Origin: Desertivirga brevis
GTDB taxonomy: Bacteria; Bacteroidota; Bacteroidia; Sphingobacteriales; Sphingobacteriaceae
Direction of reading: 5' to 3'
Assembly: GCF_017355835.1 (NCBI RefSeq)
Contig: NZ_JAFEWF010000002.1
Coordinates: 1 to 64,000 of the forward strand
Length of the DNA: 64,000 nucleotides
Part shown: positions 43,808 through 52,500 of the stretch, one piece after another
Numbering within the stretch: the first letter of the stretch is position 1
Layout of the letters: each line of letters opens with the position of its first letter
The notes under the pieces: model-generated
What the model saw: only the letters and a program-made list of their open reading frames with translations
Told to the model about the DNA's origin: nothing
Databases searched by the model: none
Position numbers and translations under genes: made by a program

Positions 43808-45238
43808 TTAAGCAGGTTTTTCAACCTGTGTTACTATAGAACCGGCTAGCTCTAAAGCCTTGCGCAGAGCCCCAACTTTTGTATTCACTTCATTAAGCTC
43901 ACTTTGGGGATCAGAATCTGCCACGATACCTGCACCTGCCTGATAATGTAATACATTGTTACGGCTCATAAATGAACGGATCATAATTGCATGGTTAAAG
44001 TCGCCATTGAAACCCATATATCCAATCGCCCCGCTATAAAATCCCCGCGGCCCATTTTCATATCGATCTATTAAAGTCATAGCCATATATTTTGGAGCGC
44101 CACTTAAAGTTCCGGCAGGGAAAGTATCACCTACAACATAAAAAGGATGAGCTTTTTCTTGTAAGCTACCTGTAACCTTCGATACCAGGTGTATTAAATG
44201 AGAGTAATACTGTACTTCTTTAAATGCACGCACCTTAACATTATTGCAATGTCTACTTAGGTCGTTTCGTGCCAAATCTACCAGCATTACGTGTTCTGCA
44301 ACTTCCTTGGGATCGTTTTCCAACTTATTCGCAAGCTCTGCATCTAATACGTCATTACCGGTACGACGGAAAGTACCGGCGATAGGATAGATCGAAGCCT
44401 CACCATTCTTAATAGTCAGCTGTGCTTCCGGAGAAGATCCAAAGAGCTTGAAGTTACCATAATCGAAGTAGAATAAGTAAGGTGAAGGATTTATTGAGCG
44501 TAAGGCACGGTAAACATTGAATTCATCACCTTGAAAAGGTTTTGCAAATGCTCTTGAAGGAACAATCTGGAAAACATCTCCCCTGAAGATATGTTGCTTC
44601 ATCTTATTTACTACCTCAATGAAGCCTTCATCGCTGAAGTTTGATGTCTCTTCACCTGATGTCTCAAACGGATATTCAGGGAAATTCTTATTTTGAATCA
44701 AATATTGAATCCTTTCCAATCCCGATGGCTCAGTCTCGGAAGGTCTAGATTCGAAAAGGTACATTTCATTTTTAAAGTGATCAATTGCTATTACATAACG
44801 ATACAAATGATACTGCAATAAAGGGATATCACGTTCGCCTGTTCGCTCTGTTGTAAGCTTTAGGTCCTCGAAAAACTCAATAGTTTCATACGCAAAGTAT
44901 CCGAACAAACCACTTGAAATATATTTGAAGCTATCTTTTAAATTAGACTCAAAACTGCTTCTAAAAGTTGTAACTTCTTCCTGAAGATTGATGCCTTCTG
45001 ATGAGATTTCATTTTTACTGCCGTCTGGAAAATAAGTTGTTAAGATATCCTTATCGAGAATTATTCCTCCAATAGGATCACAGCAAACATAGCTCATGCT
45101 ATTTTCCCGGCTATGATAGTCTGAACTTTCAAGTAGTATACTGTTAGGAAAAACATCTCTTAAACGCAGATATATAGCTACAGGGGTGGTGGTGTCTGCA
45201 AGGAGCTTTTTATAGGTGGTATTTAAAATATACTTCAT
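43808..45238 (-). CDS. trpE: Anthranilate synthase component I
   Basis: This enzyme makes anthranilate from chorismate. The N-terminus has the LLES motif (NSILLESSDYHS), which belongs to the tryptophan feedback site. The chorismate-utilising domain has FRGDVFQIVPSRAF, YPIAGTFRRTG, HVMLVDLARNDLSRHC, FPAGTLSGAPKYMAM and GAGIVADSDPQSELNEV. It is 476 residues long. It is the first gene of trpE-trpG-trpC and is preceded by a leader peptide with three Trp codons and a terminator, so it should be controlled by attenuation as well as by feedback inhibition. Confidence 0.97.
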   Translation of the reverse strand: MKYILNTTYKKLLADTTTPVAIYLRLRDVFPNSILLESSDYHSRENSMSYVCCDPIGGIILDKDILTTYFPDGSKNEISSEGINLQEEVTTFRSSFESNLKDSFKYISSGLFGYFAYETIEFFEDLKLTTERTGERDIPLLQYHLYRYVIAIDHFKNEMYLFESRPSETEPSGLERIQYLIQNKNFPEYPFETSGEETSNFSDEGFIEVVNKMKQHIFRGDVFQIVPSRAFAKPFQGDEFNVYRALRSINPSPYLFYFDYGNFKLFGSSPEAQLTIKNGEASIYPIAGTFRRTGNDVLDAELANKLENDPKEVAEHVMLVDLARNDLSRHCNNVKVRAFKEVQYYSHLIHLVSKVTGSLQEKAHPFYVVGDTFPAGTLSGAPKYMAMTLIDRYENGPRGFYSGAIGYMGFNGDFNHAIMIRSFMSRNNVLHYQAGAGIVADSDPQSELNEVNTKVGALRKALELAGSIVTQVEKPA

Positions 45239-45344
45239 TTTGGAGTTGAGATTTGAGACTTTAGATTTGAGGCAGCCTCGTTTTATTTAAATCCTCTGTT
45301 ATTACTAAATCTTATTCTTTGGGTTACACGTGTTTAATAGCAAT

Positions 45345-45377
45345 AAATAAAAAACCCGACGTTGTTCGCGTCGGGTT
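45345..45377 (-). terminator. trp attenuator terminator
   Basis: On the minus strand AACCCGACG (45369-45377) pairs perfectly with CGTCGGGTT (45353-45361) around a seven-base loop and is followed by a T run. It lies 46 bases after the leader peptide stop and about 100 bases before trpE. The leader segment GCGCCGG (45429-45435), in the last codons of the peptide, can pair 6 of 7 positions with CCGACGC in the first arm, which would give the competing antiterminator. Confidence 0.85.
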
Positions 45378-45423
45378 GTTATATTTATTAAGATCTTTAC
45401 TTGATATCTCTATTAAACATACC

Positions 45424-45483
45424 TTATCCGGCGCAAATAACTTTTTGCCACCACCAGTTTTGAGTATGTAATGCGTTCATCAT
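45424..45483 (-). CDS. trpL: trp operon leader peptide with three consecutive Trp codons
   Basis: A 19-codon frame, MMNALHTQNWWWQKVICAG, ends with TAA at 45424-45426. TGG TGG TGG occupies 45448-45456. Trp is the rarest residue, so three in a row in a tiny peptide directly upstream of trpE strongly indicates a leader peptide. A ribosome stalled at the Trp codons would leave GCGCCGG (45429-45435) free to form the antiterminator, while one that reaches the stop would cover it and let the terminator form. The promoter lies just before the first ATG, so the leader mRNA is almost leaderless. Function is inferred, but every expected part is present. Confidence 0.88.
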   Translation of the reverse strand: MMNALHTQNWWWQKVICAG

Positions 45484-45488
45484 GAGTA

Positions 45489-45520
45489 CAAAAAAATGTA
45501 AAGATTTTTTAAATAGCAAA
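45489..45520 (-). promoter_or_regulatory. trp operon promoter
   Basis: On the minus strand TTTG (45517-45520) is followed by a 20-base spacer and TTTTTTTG (45489-45496), one base from TAnnTTTG. The predicted start site is about two bases before the leader ATG at 45483. Confidence 0.55.
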
Positions 45521-45565
45521 TTTTTGTCAAAGTCTTTCTTATTAATGACTAGCAGCCTTTGCAGA

Positions 45566-46015
45566 CTACGCTCCGGTCATTCCGAAAATTCCCCTTCCAC
45601 TCATGGCCAAAGCTGCAATTACCACAATAGCAGCTATAGTATAAAAAATAGCTATTGTACGATGTTTATCTACAGATGCCAAGGCTCTTTTAGATTTTGA
45701 ATACCCTATGGTGATTAAAACAATTGCAATGACCATCATAGCCATGTGTTCTACCTTCCAGTAACGTAATGAACTATTTTTCATTGCAGCTCCGAAATCT
45801 GCCGAGTTTACTATAGGACTAACGAAATAAAGTATTAATCCTACAACAAGTTGAATATGCGCAGAAATCAGAGTGAGAAGATTCAATACTTTATTGCCTT
45901 TAGTATATTCTTTATTACCGAACCAACCAGCAAATGCAAGGATGATTGAAAGGACACTTGCTATAATTACTGCAAATCGGATAATGGAGTGAGTATTTAA
46001 TAAAGCAGGATACAT
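45566..46015 (-). CDS. Four-helix membrane protein
   Basis: A 149-residue integral membrane protein with four helices at about 13-32, 46-66, 88-106 and 122-142. It has His8, His53, His90 and His118 in or near helices, which could bind haem; relatives in Bacteroidota are sometimes named cytochrome B, but a haem role is not demonstrated. It lies upstream of the trp leader in the same direction with about 80 bases between its stop and the leader ATG. It seems to be a single gene with no link to tryptophan synthesis. Confidence 0.8.
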   Translation of the reverse strand: MYPALLNTHSIIRFAVIIASVLSIILAFAGWFGNKEYTKGNKVLNLLTLISAHIQLVVGLILYFVSPIVNSADFGAAMKNSSLRYWKVEHMAMMVIAIVLITIGYSKSKRALASVDKHRTIAIFYTIAAIVVIAALAMSGRGIFGMTGA

Positions 46016-46124
46016 AGTTTATTTTTTTATTTTTTTGAGATGGTTCTTTGTTGTCAAAGTAACGGATTGAAAAAGCAAAATTCAAATTAAAAAGGTTAAG
46101 AAATAAATAAGCTGGTCCTCTAAC

Positions 46125-46562
46125 TTAAGAGTTTAAAGGACTTATGATCTTTCTTAAATGAAACTGGAAGAATCCATCCAGAGAATCTGTCCTTTTATCA
46201 TTATTATTGAAGTTCAAAGGTTTGATAAGATAGCCTGATACTCCTAATAGTTCGGTCGTCTTTCGGTCTGCTTCATCACCAGACGTCGTCATAACAAATA
46301 CCTTTAAATCCTTCAGCTCATCGTCCTGTCTTAAGGCCTTCAAAAACTCAATACCGTTCATTTTAGGCATATTCAGATCCAGGAGAATAACATCGGGAAG
46401 GGAATTACCCTCGGTTTTACACTGTTGTAAAACCTCTAAGGCTTCTATGCCATTATAGGCAGTTTTTAAATTATACGGATGCTCTAGCTTTCTTAAAGAA
46501 CGTTTTACACTGATTACGTCCAGTTCATCATCTTCTACCAACAAAATATTCCTCACTTCCAT
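46125..46562 (-). CDS. Single-domain response regulator
   Basis: A 145-residue stand-alone receiver domain of the Rcp1 type, with acid residues VEDDELD, phospho-acceptor Asp62 in ILLDLNMPKMNG and Lys114 in YLIKPLNFNN. It has no output domain, so it works by protein contact, probably in a phosphorelay. Its ATG is 5 bases after the stop of a CHASE3 histidine kinase gene, which is the probable partner. Confidence 0.93.
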   Translation of the reverse strand: MEVRNILLVEDDELDVISVKRSLRKLEHPYNLKTAYNGIEALEVLQQCKTEGNSLPDVILLDLNMPKMNGIEFLKALRQDDELKDLKVFVMTTSGDEADRKTTELLGVSGYLIKPLNFNNNDKRTDSLDGFFQFHLRKIISPLNS

Positions 46563-46567
46563 AAATA

Positions 46568-48031
46568 TCAGTCTTTAGGCCAGGTGAAAATAAAAGCTGC
46601 TCCTTTACCTGACTCCGATTCTACTTTTATTATACTATGCTTTTCTTCTATTATACGCTTAACGATCGCTAAACCAATTCCTGTACTTTCTTTATCGTGT
46701 TTTTCCCTTAAAGTCTGAAATATTTCAAAAATCTTAGCATGATACTGACGGTCGATACCAATACCATTATCTATTACCTTGAATTCGTACTCATTCGATT
46801 TCTCCAGGATTTGTATTTCGACTAGAGGGCTTTGTCCAGTGCTGTATTTAACAGCGTTACTAATTAAGTTGCTAAAAACTTGTTCCAACCTTATCTTCTC
46901 TGTAAACAATACCGGCATCTTACCGATCTTTATCCTAAAATTCTCAGGTACAAGCATTTCAGTTATTTCATTAAGCATCAAATTAACATCGACCACCTCT
47001 TTTACTGGCTTATCTCTACTAATTCTCGCATAATCCAGAAGGCCGTGAATAAGATCTTCCATTCTATTAATGCGCTGAGGAATGATGTTGAGGTACTTTC
47101 TCATCTCCGAAGAGATTTCTCCACCTAGATCCTCTTCGATCCACTGTACCACGTTGTAAATCCCTCTAATTGGAGCCTTTAAATCATGTGAAACAACGTA
47201 GGCAAACTGATTAAGCTCATTGTTCCGTTTCTCTAACTCGCTAATGTTCTTACTCAGCTCGGTTGACATGATATTAAGGGAATTTGAAAGACTGCTTAGC
47301 TCATCATTCTTGTCATCGCTTACAAGAATGAACTGGCCTTTTGAGATACTCTCAGCAAGTTTAACCATTTGCTTAATTCGACGGGAGATCAGGCCGATTA
47401 TATAAATTCCGCTGATAACACCTACAGCGATAGTTAGCATAGAAAATATTAGAGAGAAGGTCTTTGTACGATCGATTGATTGCAAAAGCTGGTTGCGCCG
47501 GATCTCTCTAATTTGATATTCCAAACGGTCAAAACGGCGAAAGATATTATATATGTTGTCGTTAATCTTCTTTCCAACCTGCTTCCTTAACTTATTTTCA
47601 AAGAGGAATTGGTAACGTTGCGATACCCCACTTTTTCTCAGAGACTCTTTTTTTGCTTCAATCAGTGAATTAGCGTATATTACCCATTCATGGTGCAAAA
47701 CTGCTATAGAATCTAGTTTTCGCGACTGGACATCAGATTCCTTTACTAGCGCACGCTGTTCTTTAATAAGCTTTGGAATAGTTTTTAGGCCCGAGAAATA
47801 AGGTTGTAAAAATTCTTCTTCATCGGTAAGCAAATAACCTCTAAAACCGCTTTGCATCTCTATGATCCCTTTATGCAATCGGCTGGAGTTGCGTATTACA
47901 GACTCAGACCGGGTAAGGAAGGCTATGTTTTGATTAACCTTATCTGACAATAAATTATTAACATAGGAATCAACCAGTGAAAGCACTATCACTACTGCAA
48001 AACCTAAGAATATAAGTGTAGAAAGTCTCAC
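46568..48031 (-). CDS. CHASE3-domain sensor histidine kinase (GTG start)
   Basis: A membrane kinase of 487 residues. Helix 1 (about 5-25) and helix 2 (about 188-212) flank a periplasmic CHASE3 domain (SVIRNSSRLHKGIIEMQSGFRGYLLTDEEEFLQPY). Then come HAMP (about 213-265), HisKA with His near 281 in VVSHDLKAPIRG, and an ATPase domain with NLISNAVKYS, DNGIGID and GTGIGLAIVK. This layout resembles phytochrome-type kinases that signal to Rcp1 regulators, which is what follows. The start codon is GTG. It is the middle of a run of four signalling genes. Confidence 0.93.
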   Translation of the reverse strand: MRLSTLIFLGFAVVIVLSLVDSYVNNLLSDKVNQNIAFLTRSESVIRNSSRLHKGIIEMQSGFRGYLLTDEEEFLQPYFSGLKTIPKLIKEQRALVKESDVQSRKLDSIAVLHHEWVIYANSLIEAKKESLRKSGVSQRYQFLFENKLRKQVGKKINDNIYNIFRRFDRLEYQIREIRRNQLLQSIDRTKTFSLIFSMLTIAVGVISGIYIIGLISRRIKQMVKLAESISKGQFILVSDDKNDELSSLSNSLNIMSTELSKNISELEKRNNELNQFAYVVSHDLKAPIRGIYNVVQWIEEDLGGEISSEMRKYLNIIPQRINRMEDLIHGLLDYARISRDKPVKEVVDVNLMLNEITEMLVPENFRIKIGKMPVLFTEKIRLEQVFSNLISNAVKYSTGQSPLVEIQILEKSNEYEFKVIDNGIGIDRQYHAKIFEIFQTLREKHDKESTGIGLAIVKRIIEEKHSIIKVESESGKGAAFIFTWPKD

Positions 48032-48066
48032 AAGAAGGAGTATAATTAGTACTTGATTAATAAAGC

Positions 48067-49302
48067 TTACACCATAGCTATATCAACTTGCTCAATAAAT
48101 GCCGGCATTGTGAAAGTGAAACATGTTCCTTTACCCAACTCACTTTCTACTGAAATTGTTCCCCCATGTTGAGTAACGAAATCCTTCACTAACAGTAAGC
48201 CGAGACCTGTTCCCTGTTCATTATTAGTACCACTAATTGACGGGGCAACTTGTTGAAAGAGCTTTGATCTCATTTCATCATTCATTCCAACCCCGCTATC
48301 GGTTACACATATTTCAACCATTCTGTCGTTCGACTTTGCACTAACCCGAACTACTCCACCCTCTGGCGTGAATTTAATGGCATTAGTGATAAGGTTTTGA
48401 AGGATCGACCGCAGCATTAAAGCATCTGCATGTACGAAAATACTATCATTGATAGCATACTCAAGGCGGATAGATTTTTGAACCGCATTATTGCGGAGAA
48501 CATCTATTGATTCTTTTGCGCCTTTAACCAGCTGCAACTTAGATGGATTGAAATTAGACTTTTCCCGCTGGTTTTTGGCCCATTCTACGAGTTCATTTAA
48601 CTGATTGAGTATCTTTTTCGACGTACGGTGAATTACCTGAGAAAAATTCTTTACTTCGGACGGGCCCAGTTTCTCTATATCCCTTGATAACTTCTCAGAA
48701 GAAGCTAATAAGGCTGTGAAAGGGTTCCTCAAATCGTGGGATATTACAGAAAGAATCTTATCCTTTGCCAAATTGAGATCTTTTAATTCATTATTCAGGT
48801 TCTCCAATTCGATTGTTCTTTCCTTTACCCGGTCTTCCAGATCGTGATTCAATTTCTTTAGATTCTCGTTGGATTCCCTAAGCTCTTCCTGGGCTTTTTT
48901 GAGTAATTGATTTTTTTGGTAAAGCTCTGCAAATACCGCAACTTTAGAACGTAGGATCTGAGGATTAAAAGGCTTTCGGATGTAATCTACCGCGCCGGCT
49001 TTATACCCCTTGAAGATGTTAGTCTCCTCGTAATCCTGACCAGTAATAAAAATTATAGGAATATTTTTGAGCTTTTCCCGCTGATAAATCAGCTCGGCGG
49101 TCTCATAGCCGTCCATGATCGGCATCTTAACATCCAGCAAGATCAACGAAAAATCATCTTCTTTAAGAAGGATCTTAAGGGCATCCATACCAGAGGTGGC
49201 TTTTGAAAATGCATAGCCTTCCTTCTCAAGCACAACTTCCATGGACATTAAGTTGTCTTCACGGTCGTCTACCAATAATATCTTAATTGTATCTGAAGCC
49301 AA
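48067..49302 (-). CDS. Response regulator-histidine kinase hybrid (TTG start)
   Basis: A cytosolic protein of 411 residues with an N-terminal receiver (VDDREDN, Asp57 in LLDVKMPIMDG, Lys in YIRKPFNPQ), a coiled coil (about 125-175), HisKA with His near 186 in VISHDLRNPF and an ATPase domain with NLITNAIKFTPEG, DSGVGMN and GTGLGLLLVKDF. With the receiver at the N-terminus, phosphate would regulate kinase output. The start is TTG at 49300-49302; a stop lies 11 codons upstream without an ATG between. A terminator-like hairpin is 27 bases before the start. Confidence 0.9.
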   Translation of the reverse strand: MASDTIKILLVDDREDNLMSMEVVLEKEGYAFSKATSGMDALKILLKEDDFSLILLDVKMPIMDGYETAELIYQREKLKNIPIIFITGQDYEETNIFKGYKAGAVDYIRKPFNPQILRSKVAVFAELYQKNQLLKKAQEELRESNENLKKLNHDLEDRVKERTIELENLNNELKDLNLAKDKILSVISHDLRNPFTALLASSEKLSRDIEKLGPSEVKNFSQVIHRTSKKILNQLNELVEWAKNQREKSNFNPSKLQLVKGAKESIDVLRNNAVQKSIRLEYAINDSIFVHADALMLRSILQNLITNAIKFTPEGGVVRVSAKSNDRMVEICVTDSGVGMNDEMRSKLFQQVAPSISGTNNEQGTGLGLLLVKDFVTQHGGTISVESELGKGTCFTFTMPAFIEQVDIAMV

Positions 49303-49328
49303 TTTGCGCGTGTGTTTGCATTTATCGT

Positions 49329-49358
49329 AAAAAACCTATGAGGAAAACCCCATAGGTT
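49329..49358 (-). terminator. Terminator-like hairpin just before the hybrid kinase gene
   Basis: AACCTATGAGG (49333-49343) with CCCCATAGGTT (49348-49358) forms an 11-bp stem with one mismatch, followed by six T on the minus strand. It is only 27 bases upstream of the TTG start at 49302, so it may be a second terminator of the upstream kinase or an attenuator of the downstream one. Confidence 0.65.
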
Positions 49359-49491
49359 GTTAATGTTCACTATCAAAACCTATATGACAAAATACCATCC
49401 TTCCGGTTTAGATAACTTGTATCTTTTATTGTTCTCTTTTGCTTAATGAACCAAGGGATCCGATAAACAGAAAGAGGTCATCCAGGCAAAA

Positions 49492-49524
49492 CAATCATAA
49501 AGAAGCTTCGGCTCCTTATGATTG
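49492..49524 (-). terminator. Terminator of the large hybrid kinase gene
   Basis: CAATCATAA and TTATGATTG form a perfect 9-bp stem with a further inner stem closed by a TTCG-type tetraloop, followed by TTTTG on the minus strand. It starts 9 bases beyond the stop codon at 49533. Confidence 0.75.
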
Positions 49525-49532
49525 CTTTAGAT

Positions 49533-52500
49533 CTATTGATATAACCAAACCTTCATTAAAGATAGCAACTGATCGGTTTTAACTGGCTTTGTAATATAAT
49601 CAGAAGCTCCTGATGCTATACATTTCTGTCTGTCGCCGATCATAGCTTTTGCAGTTACTGCAATAATAGGCAATTGTTTATTCTTTGGCTCTTTACGAAT
49701 CCATTGAATTGTTTCGTATCCATCCATCTCAGGCATCATGATGTCCATCAACACTATGTCAATATCTTTATTGTCATTCAGGATCTCCAGAGCTTCCCTG
49801 CCACTTTCAGCCGTTATTACCTGAAGTTTAGAACGCTCAAATGCTGCCGTTAGTGCAAACAAGTTACGCACGTCATCATCTACTACAAGAACTTTCTTGT
49901 CGTCGAGGATATCTTTATCTCCTTTAACCTCGTTAAGTAGCTTAACCTTATCTTCCGACAAGCCTTTAATATCCAAATGAAGCATTCTGGAAACTTCGTT
50001 CAACAACTGTTTTTCCGTCCCTTGCGACTTTACAATTACTTTGTGGGCGACGCGCTTTAGGTGGATCAACTGATCAGAAGTTACTTCTTTCTCCGAATAT
50101 AATACGATAGAGGTCTGGAACTGTCTGTTCAAATTCAAATGGTTTGCTATCTGGTCTGCATCCGGCTTGTTGTAATCCAAAATGATACAATCAAACTGGT
50201 CTTCTTTTAGTTGCTCCAGGGCATCTTTAACGCTTTCTACAGAAGCAACCTGAGTAATCTCGCTTTCTAATAGTTGTGCAATTCGTTGAAGCTCTTCTTT
50301 ATCATCTTCAATGAGTAATACTTTTTTGGTTTTTCGATCACTAAAATTCAGGATACCAGAAAGTAGCTCATCTAAGGATTTATTTGATAAAGGTTTAAGG
50401 TGGAAACTTTTTGCTCCATATTTTAAAGCAAGTGCTCTGTTATCTTCTCCGGAGATTAAATGGACAGGAATATGCCTCAAATTGTAATCATTCTTCAGCA
50501 GTTTAAGAATCTTCCATCCGTTAGATTCCGGCAGGTTAACGTCGAGTGTGATCGCTATTGGATTATAATTCTGAATAGCATCGAATATTTCAATATAATT
50601 TACTGCAACAACAGCCTTCAAACCAAAGTCATGGGCCTTATCCAGCATGATCTTAGTGAAACGAATATCATCTTCAATTACCAGAATCACTTTATCTCCA
50701 GGATGGATGTTGTGTTTATCATCATCAACTAAAGACTCAGTAACCTCAGGGGCTTTTGCGGCGGCAGGGTAGGTACTTGCAACTGCTGCTGCTGCTGCAT
50801 ATTCACCTATTTGTTTTGTTCCCTCCTTGTACTTCAATGGCAGGAACAATGTGAAGGCACTACCTTTTCCAAGCTCACTTTCTACAGTAATAGTACCGCC
50901 TAATAGTTCTGCAAAACCTTTAGAGATAGAAAGTCCCAGACCTGTACCTCCATATTTACGGCTTGTAGAACCTTCGGCCTGCTGGAAGGCTTCGAAGATA
51001 ATTCCTTGTGTTTTCTTAGATATACCAATACCTGTGTCTTCAATAGAGAAGGCAATTACATGATCTACTCCCGTAAGCGGATTCCTAAGAGCTGGATTTG
51101 GTCTTTGAATACTTAATTTAACACTTCCTTTTTCAGTGAATTTAAACGCATTCGACAGCAAGTTTTTCAGGATCTGATTTAAACGCTGAATATCCGTTTC
51201 CATGATCTCAGGAAGATCTTCTTCGATATGAATATCAAAGTTAAGGTTTTTAGTTTCGGAGATTGGCTTGAACGTAGTTTCTACGAACGAAGCAATCTCA
51301 CGGAAACTAACAGGCATAATGTCAGCTGAGATAACCCCTGACTCGATCTTAGAAAGGTCAAGGATATCGTTGATCAGCTGGATCAGGTCGTATCCACAAG
51401 AGTGGATAGTCTTAGCGTACCTGATCTGTTTTTCGGTTAAGTTCCCTTCGTGGTTTTCAAACAATTGTTGCGCGAGGATAAGTAAGCTGTTGAGCGGCGT
51501 TCTCAGCTCGTGCGACATGTTTGCTAGGAATTCTGATTTATATTTGGAGGTTAGCGTGAGCTGCTCAGCTTTTTCTTCTAATGACCTTCTTGCTTCTTCC
51601 ACCTCTTTGTTGATCTGCTCCACCTCTTCTTTTTGTTTTTCAAGAAGTTGAGCTTTATCGTGAAGCTCATCGTTGGCGCGTCTCAACTCTTCCTGCTGTG
51701 CTTTCAGCTCGTTGGCAAGGGATTGAGATTGTGCAAGAAGTTCCTCTGTACGCGTATTGGTCTCGATGTTGTTCAATACGATACCAATAGACTCTGTTAA
51801 CTGGTCGAGGAAGTCTAAGTGGGTTGGACTAAAAGTTTCGAATGAGGCGAGTTCAATTACCGCCTTAATATTGTTCTCGAATAATACTGGAAGGATCACC
51901 AGCGCGGAAGGCGTTGCACTTCCGATTCCTGAATTGATCTGTAAATAATCACCCGGAACATTAGTCAATAAAATTCTCTCTTTATCAAGAGCACATTGCC
52001 CTACAAGACCTTCATTTATTGAGAAGGATTCGCTCAAGGTGCGCTTGTTATCATGGGCGTAAGCTGCGAACATCTTCAACATCGGATCAGAGGCTTCTGG
52101 CTGTTCAAGGATATAGAATGCTCCATATCTTGCATTCACCAGTTCTGCAAGCTCTGAAAGAACTTTATTGGCCACAGCGTTACGGTCACGCTGCCCTTGA
52201 AGCATCTGCGTGAACTTCGCTAAGTTTGATTTTAACCAGTCCTGCTCGTGGTTCCTTAATGTTGTTCCTTTAAGGTTGGCGATCATCTGGTTGATTGTAT
52301 CTTTTAACGCTTCCAGCTCTCCTTTTGCTTCCACCCGGATAGTCCGGGTTAAGTCACCTTTCGTTACCGCGGATGCTACCTCAGAGATAGAACGTACCTG
52401 GACGGTGAGGTTCTGGGCTAGCTGGTTTACGTTTTCGGTTAAGTCTTTCCAGGTACCGGAAGCACCTGGTACACTCGCCTGACCCCCTAATCGACCTTCC

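Noticed and set aside
45239..45290. Short GAGATTTGAG-type repeats before trpE
   Set aside because: Low-complexity purine/T repeats of this kind are common in AT-rich intergenic DNA; no function can be argued.
45566..45700. The plus-strand frame of 72 codons around 45482-45700 as a gene before trpE
   Set aside because: It lies opposite the four-helix membrane protein gene and the trp leader, which are both much better supported.
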